From Deltaproteobacteria bacterium (lineage in GTDB: Bacteria; Desulfobacterota; Desulfomonilia; UBA1062): 37,923 bases of DNA. Position 1 is the first letter of the stretch, and each line of letters opens with the position of its first letter. This document shows positions 31,417 to 37,923 of this stretch, in pieces. The notes beneath the pieces are model-generated. The model saw only the letters and a list, made by a program, of their open reading frames with translations, was not told the DNA's origin and did no database searches. The stretch lies in assembly GCA_017992605.1 (NCBI GenBank), contig JAGOOG010000019.1, positions 1-37,923 on the forward strand, given 5' to 3'. A program made the translations under genes and the position numbers.

Positions 31417-32718
31417 TTAATCCTCGTCGTCATACTGGGGCGGGTTGAGCGCCTCGGGCGGAACCTCCGATGCGATGGAGCGGTTGATGCCCCTCGAAAG
31501 GATGACCGCGATGCTGAACAGGATGACCATTGCGCCGAAGATGATCAGGATGATGGTGGTCAGCCATACCTGGGCTTCCTTCTCGATCTTGCCGGACTCG
31601 AGCTTGGCCTGCTCCAGGAACTTCTCCACGTCGACGGCCATGCCCACCCATCCGAAACCTGCCGGTTTGGGGTAGTCCGCCGTATAGAAGGGAACCGGGG
31701 CGTAGGCCACGATCTTGGTATGGTCCTCGAACTTGTAGGTCTTGATGCCCGACTTGCCTGCCACGGCCTCTCTGGCCACTTCGGGCAGGGCGGGATCGAT
31801 GCCGCCGAGCTGGTTGAGGTTCAGCACCTCTTCACCCTTCTTCCTCATATCCTCGTAGGTGGCCGATGTGACCGGGGGGACCTGGGTCCCGTCCTTGTAA
31901 AGGCCCACTATGTGATAGTCGTCCGGGTGGGAGATGACGTATCCCCGGTTGTCGACGAGATAGGCGTAGTTGCCCGTAGAGCTGTCCGACTCAATGACGT
32001 ACTCGGCCTCGGTCGGGATGATGTTATCCGTATATCTGGCAAGGGCTCTCACATCCATGGCGAGGGCGAGAACCCCGGTGAAACCCTGCTTGTCGAACAG
32101 CGGAGTTGCCATTCGGATAATCCCCTCGAATCTCTTCCCTTGTTCAAACTCTGCCTTGTTTACATACCACCCGGTGACCTGGGAGATAAAGACCTCACCC
32201 TTGTTGAGCTCCTTGGCCCTTGTGAAATAATCCTCCACCTTGTACGTGGTATTGGCAGGATTCGTCACGTTGACCAGCTCTTCGGCGGGCACGATCTTAC
32301 CGTCCCTGATCCTGATGAGCTCATTCCCGTTGGTGTCGGTGAGCGTCGCCTCTACATAGAGCGGCAACTGCTCTTTCACGATGCCGGTATCTTTCTTAAC
32401 CCAGAGGTCATAGGTCTTGGTCTCCAGGAACTGCTTGTAGGCCTGCGCGTTCACGGGAAGGATGGTGGTGATGAGGATATCCTTCTGCCGCTCGCGAAGG
32501 AAATCGGCGATATTCTGTGCAACGTCCGTCGCACGCACGCGGATCTCCTGCTGCGCCTTCTGGTCAAGAGCTGCCATCGTGCCTGTCTTGGACAGGCCGC
32601 CAAGGTTGAAGATGCTGAAGGCAATAAGGGAAGCTATCAGTAATAAGGGGATGATCACAAGCAGGAAAAATAACCTTGCAACCGTTAACAAGCGACTTCC
32701 TTTGATCGATTCAGGCAT
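31417..32718 (-). CDS. Orphan double-Cache-domain membrane protein without output domain
   Basis: 433 residues. It has a first membrane helix (residues about 10-38), a periplasmic dCache sensor (about 50-375: YFTRAKELNKGEVFISQVTGWYV, MATPLFDKQGFTGVLALAMDVRAL, YAYLVDNRGYVISHPDD) and a second helix near 390-415. Only a short tail follows, ending in the acidic YDDED. There is no HAMP, MCP, kinase or cyclase domain, so this is a free sensor. GGGGG lies 5-6 nt before ATG 32718. It lies 54 bp after atpE on the same strand and may share the sigma-54 promoter there. Function unknown: it could modulate another signalling protein. Confidence 0.85.
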   Translation of the reverse strand: MPESIKGSRLLTVARLFFLLVIIPLLLIASLIAFSIFNLGGLSKTGTMAALDQKAQQEIRVRATDVAQNIADFLRERQKDILITTILPVNAQAYKQFLETKTYDLWVKKDTGIVKEQLPLYVEATLTDTNGNELIRIRDGKIVPAEELVNVTNPANTTYKVEDYFTRAKELNKGEVFISQVTGWYVNKAEFEQGKRFEGIIRMATPLFDKQGFTGVLALAMDVRALARYTDNIIPTEAEYVIESDSSTGNYAYLVDNRGYVISHPDDYHIVGLYKDGTQVPPVTSATYEDMRKKGEEVLNLNQLGGIDPALPEVAREAVAGKSGIKTYKFEDHTKIVAYAPVPFYTADYPKPAGFGWVGMAVDVEKFLEQAKLESGKIEKEAQVWLTTIILIIFGAMVILFSIAVILSRGINRSIASEVPPEALNPPQYDDED

Positions 32719-32772
32719 TTTTTCCCCCTTATCATGCATAGCGTTCTGTTAAAGTATACCCCCGGTAGTCCA

Positions 32773-33147
32773 TCATCCAAACAGGAAAGTCTTGTAGGGG
32801 TTCGCGAAGATGAGAATAAGGGTGATAACCAGCGAGTAGATTGCGATGGATTCGGCCATTGCCATACCGACCATCATGGTCATCATGATCTTGCCCTGGG
32901 CGGCTGGATTCCTGCCCACCGCTTCGGAAGCGCCCGCTGCTGCATTACCGATGCCCGCACCCGCACCGATGCACCCCAGGCCGATGGCAAGGCCCGCACC
33001 GATCATGGCGCCGACGGAGAAGATCACCTTGATGAGCGGATCCCCGGCAGGGATTGCGTCAGCTGCAAAGACGGCGGGTGACGACAGAAGCCATACTGCT
33101 GCTGTTGCTGCAAACGTGAACAGGAATTTGGTTGCGTGACGATACAT
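32773..33147 (-). CDS. atpE: F0 ATP synthase subunit c with N-terminal extension
   Basis: 124 residues, longer than the usual 70-90 because of an N-terminal signal-peptide-like extension ([22 protein letters not shown]). The two-helix hairpin has [23 protein letters not shown] in helix 1, the RNPAAQ loop, and [20 protein letters not shown] with the ion-binding Glu99 in helix 2. The helix 1 glutamine of Na+-binding rings (as in Ilyobacter) is not evident, so H+ is the likely coupling ion. AGAAAGGAGA lies before the ATG. The other atp genes, including atpB, are not adjacent. A sigma-54 promoter stands 74-88 bp upstream. Confidence 0.95.
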   Translation of the reverse strand: MYRHATKFLFTFAATAAVWLLSSPAVFAADAIPAGDPLIKVIFSVGAMIGAGLAIGLGCIGAGAGIGNAAAGASEAVGRNPAAQGKIMMTMMVGMAMAESIAIYSLVITLILIFANPYKTFLFG

Positions 33148-33220
33148 ATTGGTCTCCTTTCTTACTGATAATGGTTTCGCTCGCATCATTGAGTGAATCC
33201 TCAATGTTGCCCCCAGAAAA

Positions 33221-33235
33221 GCAATAGCTGTGCCA
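33221..33235 (-). promoter_or_regulatory. Sigma-54 promoter (-24/-12) upstream of atpE
   Basis: Minus strand TGGCAC-AGCTA-TTGC: GG and GC dinucleotides are separated by exactly 10 bp, matching the TGGCAC-N5-TTGC consensus, followed by T. It lies 74 bp before the atpE ATG; transcription would begin near 33209. No convincing sigma-70 promoter is seen upstream of atpE. Confidence 0.65.
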
Positions 33236-33315
33236 CCATGCATCCCACGGTTGCAATAATACGCAACTAACCGTTATTGATGATGTTTTGCTCTACCTCG
33301 AGGTCGTGTCTCCTT

Positions 33316-33371
33316 CCTGACCAGATGGTCCGGTTAAACGTATCGTTCAATTGGGTCCCGTGAGGTTGAAC
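33316..33371. promoter_or_regulatory. Candidate enhancer sites (two palindromes) upstream of the atpE sigma-54 promoter
   Basis: A near-perfect palindrome at 33316-33333 has core GACCA-ga-TGGTC with CC/GG outer pairs. A second inverted repeat has GTTCAA (33345-33350) and TTGAAC (33366-33371) 15 bp apart. They are about 85-140 bp upstream of the -24 element, where NtrC-type activators usually bind. A further exact palindrome, ACCTCGAGGT, lies at 33295-33304. Which of these binds a protein is unknown. Confidence 0.35.
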
Positions 33372-33453
33372 AAAAGATGCTACACCCCGATGAGCATGAT
33401 ACACGACATATAATAAGGATACACCCTGGCATCGGCTAGAGGTGGACGCCATT

Positions 33454-33717
33454 ATGGTGTTGAACAGAATGTGTATTCCTTATACAATGCCTGAACCGGA
33501 AGCAGGGATACAGGCACCACGAACTCCACAGAGAAGGCTGGTGGGCATGCGGGAAATCGGCGCCATCGCGGCATATTTGATTTCATGGCTCTTCTGCGAA
33601 CTGGTCCTCGGCATTCAGAGCGGCCTGCTCACCCTGATCATCTCACTGCTCTTCGCCATCGGCATCTATGCCCTCATCGCTGTCGCAGAGCACGAGGAGA
33701 GGGACAAGAACGCATAG
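33454..33717 (+). CDS. Small membrane protein, unrecognised
   Basis: 87 residues. A polar N-terminus with prolines is followed by two membrane helices (about 35-53 and 56-77) joined by GIQSG, and a charged tail (AEHEERDKNA). I chose ATG 33454 because AGAGGTGG lies 8 nt upstream; a GTG 12 nt earlier or an ATG near 33547 are alternatives. A TATAAT at 33409-33414 has no clear -35 partner. It precedes the histidine kinase by 59 bp on the same strand and could be part of that operon. I do not recognise the family. Confidence 0.6.
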   Translation: MVLNRMCIPYTMPEPEAGIQAPRTPQRRLVGMREIGAIAAYLISWLFCELVLGIQSGLLTLIISLLFAIGIYALIAVAEHEERDKNA

Positions 33718-33776
33718 ATGACGCCCCCGGAGCTCTCTCTCACGCACCGCAGCCGGCATGACGAGGGAACCGGGAG

Positions 33777-36344
33777 ATGAGTCCCTCCTTCCCCATGAAC
33801 AAGAAGATCTCCACCACCTACCTGAGGTACTCCATCTGGCTGACCGCGCTGATCGTCGTCGTCCTCATCGTCCTCCTCGCGCTGACCGTGTACACCGTGC
33901 GCGAGCGGTCCATCATCGAGCTCTTCAGCCAGCAGCAGGCATCCATAGCGGAGCAGAAAGCCTCCCGCATCAACGAGACGATCGCCAAGTGCGAGAAAGG
34001 CCTCGTGATGCTCGCCGGCAATGCCTCCCTCGCGGACGACGACCCAGCGGTGAGAGAGAAGCTCCTGCAGACCCTGTACGAAGAGCTTCCCGGCATCATC
34101 CTGACCGTTGCCCTGCTCGACGGTGACGACGTGATCCGCGCCGTCTATCCCCACGACGCGGAACCGGGCATGACCGGGAACAGCATCGAGGACCCTGCCG
34201 TGGTGCATGCCATGAAGAAGATGCACCAGCGCTACATGGGAGAACTGACCGTCACGGACGGGCCCACGGGCCCCTCCGCGAAGACCGTGGCCATAGGCAT
34301 GCCCATCATTGGTCCTGCTCAGACGTACCGGGGCGCACTCCTGGCCGTTCTGCATCCCGGGTTCATTGTCGGCCGCCGTCATCCTCCAGGCATGGCCGAC
34401 CCGGGAGACTTCTGGCTCGTCGATGAATCCGGCCTCATCGTGTTCCATCCCGACAGTGCCGTGATCGGCTCGTCCATCGAGGACCTCTCCCCGCCCGGGG
34501 ATTCCCCGTTCCGGATGTTCACCTACGCCGACAGGCACTACCGCGACATCGTCCTGAAAAAGGACGGCGGGCTGGAGACCTGCATCGCCGCCTATGCCCC
34601 CATCAGGATCGGCATCTCCCAGTGGTGGGTCGTGCTCGTGACCCCCCACGAGAAGGTCCTGGGTCCTGTCCGGAGGGCATCGCTGAACATCATGCTCGGC
34701 GCCATGGGCCTCATCGCGGTGACCATCGTCACCGCCGTGTCCATCGCCCGGTCCGACGTGAAGCGAATGCGGCTGAAGGAGGAGCTCAAGAGGCTCAAGG
34801 AACGCGAGGAGTGGCAGTCCAAGCTCCTGCGGGAGAAGATGACCATGGAGGGCATCGTCGAGGGGTCCCCCGTGCCCATGTTCGTCATCGACAAGAACCA
34901 CCGGGTCATCCTGTGGAACCGTGCCTGCACCGACCTGACCGGCTGGGGGCCGGAGGAGATGATCGGAACGGATCATTATTATAAGCCGTTCTACGAGATC
35001 AAGCGACCGTTCCTGGCTGACTTCATCGTGGACGGCAACGCGGGTGACTTCGAGACCTTCTACGGTGAGGGAAAGGTGGCCAGGTCCGAAACCATCGAAG
35101 GCGCCTACGAGGCGGTGAAGCACTTCACCAAGTTCAAGGGCAGGGATCGCCACCTCCACTTCCTGGCCGCTCCCATCCACAACGAGAAGGGCGAGGTCGT
35201 GGCCGCCATAGAGACGTTCCTGGACGTTTCGAAGGAGGTCGAGCTGACCAGGAATCTCCAGGAGTATGCCGAGACCCTCCAGAACGAGCTCGAGGAGAAC
35301 ATCCGGCTCAACAGGGAGGTTGAGAAGCTCTACCGCTATCTCCAGAGCATCCTCGACAGCCTGCCCGACAAGGTCTATGAGCTCAACCGTGACGGCATCA
35401 TCAACTATGTGAGCAGACAGATCCGCCCGGGGGTGTACGATCCCAAGGGAAGGCACTTCACCGACTACGTGCTGCCCGAGCACAGGAATTTTGTCATCAC
35501 CAAATGGGAGGACGCCAAGAAGGGCATCTTCAGACCTTATGAGCTGGAGTTCGTGAACAAGGAGGGCAAGAAGCGGTACCTCCTCATGACCCCGGGCCCG
35601 GTCAAGGGCACTGACCGTTTCGTGCTGGTGGAACGCGACATAACCGAGTTCAAGGAGCTCGAGAAGAAGTTCTACGAGAGCCAGAAGCTCGCCGCCATCG
35701 GCCAGCTCTCGGCAGGCATCGCCCACGAGGTGCGCAATCCCCTGTCGTCCATCAAAATGAGCCTGCAGATCCTGGAGAAGCGCTTGCAGCCCGACGGTAA
35801 CGACCTCAAGCGCTTCAGGATAGCCCAGCGGGAGGTGGAGCACCTCGAAAAGCTCGTCAGCGACGTGCTCATCTATGCCAAGCCATCGGCCCCGGCCAAG
35901 GCGCCGTGCGACATGCGCTCCATCATCGACCAGGCCCTGGCCATGGTTGAGAAGTCGATCAACGACAAGGAGATCGACGTCGTGAAGAACTACCAGGAGC
36001 CTGTCGATCTCATCAGTGTCGATCCTTCCATGATCAGCCAGGCACTCATCAACATCTTCCAGAACGCAGTGGATGCCATGGACCACGGGGGGCGGCTCGT
36101 CATAGCGATGAAGATCGACCACGCAGCCCTGACCCTGGAGATAGAAGACAACGGGTGCGGCATTCCCGAGGACGATCTGCCCTACCTCTTCAACCCGTTC
36201 TTCACGAAGAAGAGCTACGGCACCGGTCTCGGGCTGACCCAGGTCGAAAAGATCATCGACCAGCACGAGGGGAGCATCCAGGTGCACAGCAGGAAGGGAG
36301 AGGGCACAAGATTCGTGATCGTTCTTCCGAGAGGCATGGTATGA
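33777..36344 (+). CDS. Membrane sensor histidine kinase (Cache-PAS-PAS-HisKA-HATPase), NtrB/ZraS type
   Basis: 855 residues. TM helix 1 (about 20-42), an extracytoplasmic double-Cache domain (about 45-295; DFWLVDESGLIVFHPDS is typical) and TM helix 2 (about 300-322) come first. A short coiled coil leads to PAS 1 (about 358-485: SPVPMFVIDKNHRVILWNRACTDLTG), a second coil and PAS 2 (about 520-620). The HisKA box has the phospho-acceptor His650 (AHEVRNP), and the ATPase has N763 (QNAVDAM), DNGCGIPEDD and GTGLGL. It should phosphorylate the NtrC-type regulator encoded 59 bp downstream. The ligand is unknown. Confidence 0.96.
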   Translation: MSPSFPMNKKISTTYLRYSIWLTALIVVVLIVLLALTVYTVRERSIIELFSQQQASIAEQKASRINETIAKCEKGLVMLAGNASLADDDPAVREKLLQTLYEELPGIILTVALLDGDDVIRAVYPHDAEPGMTGNSIEDPAVVHAMKKMHQRYMGELTVTDGPTGPSAKTVAIGMPIIGPAQTYRGALLAVLHPGFIVGRRHPPGMADPGDFWLVDESGLIVFHPDSAVIGSSIEDLSPPGDSPFRMFTYADRHYRDIVLKKDGGLETCIAAYAPIRIGISQWWVVLVTPHEKVLGPVRRASLNIMLGAMGLIAVTIVTAVSIARSDVKRMRLKEELKRLKEREEWQSKLLREKMTMEGIVEGSPVPMFVIDKNHRVILWNRACTDLTGWGPEEMIGTDHYYKPFYEIKRPFLADFIVDGNAGDFETFYGEGKVARSETIEGAYEAVKHFTKFKGRDRHLHFLAAPIHNEKGEVVAAIETFLDVSKEVELTRNLQEYAETLQNELEENIRLNREVEKLYRYLQSILDSLPDKVYELNRDGIINYVSRQIRPGVYDPKGRHFTDYVLPEHRNFVITKWEDAKKGIFRPYELEFVNKEGKKRYLLMTPGPVKGTDRFVLVERDITEFKELEKKFYESQKLAAIGQLSAGIAHEVRNPLSSIKMSLQILEKRLQPDGNDLKRFRIAQREVEHLEKLVSDVLIYAKPSAPAKAPCDMRSIIDQALAMVEKSINDKEIDVVKNYQEPVDLISVDPSMISQALINIFQNAVDAMDHGGRLVIAMKIDHAALTLEIEDNGCGIPEDDLPYLFNPFFTKKSYGTGLGLTQVEKIIDQHEGSIQVHSRKGEGTRFVIVLPRGMV

Positions 36345-36403
36345 CTGCTATTATGGAGACAACGACCGCTGCACGGACCTTTGTCTCAAGGGGATGAACC
36401 GGA

Positions 36404-37780
<1,377 letters not shown>

Positions 37781-37815
37781 CTCCGTCTCCCTGAACCGTT
37801 CAACGTTTCATCGAT

Positions 37816-37922
37816 TGAGTTGAAAGAAAGGTTGAAGGGGATGGGGGATAGGGGGGTGGATCTGGGGGGTGTGCGGGAATGCGCGGTTCATTTAATCTAT
37901 TGAGTAATCAATGAGTTGAAAG
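37816..37922. repeat. Direct repeat TGAGTTGAAAG x2 after the response regulator
   Basis: The 11-bp sequence occurs at 37816-37826 and 37912-37922. Each copy is preceded by a GTTCA element (GTTCAA at 37798-37803, GTTCAT near 37886). The window ends right after the second copy, so further copies cannot be excluded. Between the copies lies a G-rich tract. Confidence 0.7.
37837..37869 (+). other. G-quadruplex-prone tract
   Basis: Four G-runs of 4, 5, 6 and 6 bases (37837-37840, 37843-37847, 37851-37856, 37864-37869) with loops of 2, 3 and 7 nt fit a four-layer intramolecular quadruplex. It lies in the intergenic region downstream of the response regulator. The remaining bases of 37781-37923 hold no gene. 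Confidence 0.65.
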
Positions 37923-37923
37923 T

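Noticed and set aside
33666-36287. 873-codon minus-strand frame opposite the histidine kinase
   Set aside because: Very long but a high-GC antisense shadow; kinase H, N and G boxes are intact on the plus strand.
37798-37923. Possible CRISPR repeat start
   Set aside because: Only two copies of an 11-bp motif, 96 bp apart, with different flanks and a G-rich tract between; no cas gene.

Overview
The window comes from a GC-rich, Gram-negative bacterium. It carries an LPS/KDO gene set (kdsA, kdsC, lptC, lptA, lptB), a BamD-type outer-membrane assembly lipoprotein, sigma-54 (rpoN) with an NtrC-type regulator, SelB (so selenocysteine is used), RtcB with archease, and a Tat operon. This mix, heavy use of AGG for arginine, and the order lptC-lptA-lptB-rpoN-hpf-ptsN suggest a Desulfobacterota/deltaproteobacterial relative, probably anaerobic. 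The assignment is inferred from gene content and was not tested by a search.

Layout. 1-2.6 kb: the 5' part of a secreted lipoprotein with carboxypeptidase-regulatory-like and Ig-like repeats (minus), tRNA-Leu(CAA), and a CPBP intramembrane protease. 2.6-6.8 kb: selB, a 35-codon small ORF, and a minus-strand pair (LpoA-like periplasmic protein, bamD). 6.8-10.6 kb: tatB/A-tatC followed by a BtuFCD/FecBCD-type metal-chelate importer. 10.6-15.5 kb: greA, rplY, archease-rtcB and rph-rdgB. 15.6-20.4 kb: two large polytopic membrane proteins meeting tail to tail (GT-C-like; TMTC-like with TPRs) and a class I aminotransferase. 20.4-25.7 kb: ssb, an HU gene, a DUF-type small protein, then Fic and recD2. 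25.9-31.3 kb: a compact run kdsA-kdsC-lptC-lptA-lptB-rpoN-hpf-ptsN closed by a strong bidirectional terminator. 31.4-37.8 kb: an orphan Cache-domain membrane protein and atpE (minus), facing a small membrane protein, a Cache-PAS-PAS histidine kinase and its NtrC-family response regulator (plus).

Most genes are housekeeping. The more unusual signals are in the intergenic DNA: (i) a full-consensus sigma-54 promoter in front of an isolated atpE and orphan Cache gene, with palindromes at enhancer distance, beside an NtrC-type two-component system; (ii) an intrinsic terminator in the greA leader that begins almost at the predicted transcription start; (iii) at least four genes (CPBP protease, selB, LpoA-like, tatB/A) whose start codon lies 7-11 nt after a good -10 box and lacks a Shine-Dalgarno, implying leaderless mRNAs; (iv) two perfect 23-24 bp inverted repeats and a further long imperfect hairpin in spacers; (v) a G-quadruplex-prone tract next to repeated motifs at the right edge; (vi) a candidate undescribed 35-residue protein with a hairpin next to its ribosome-binding site.
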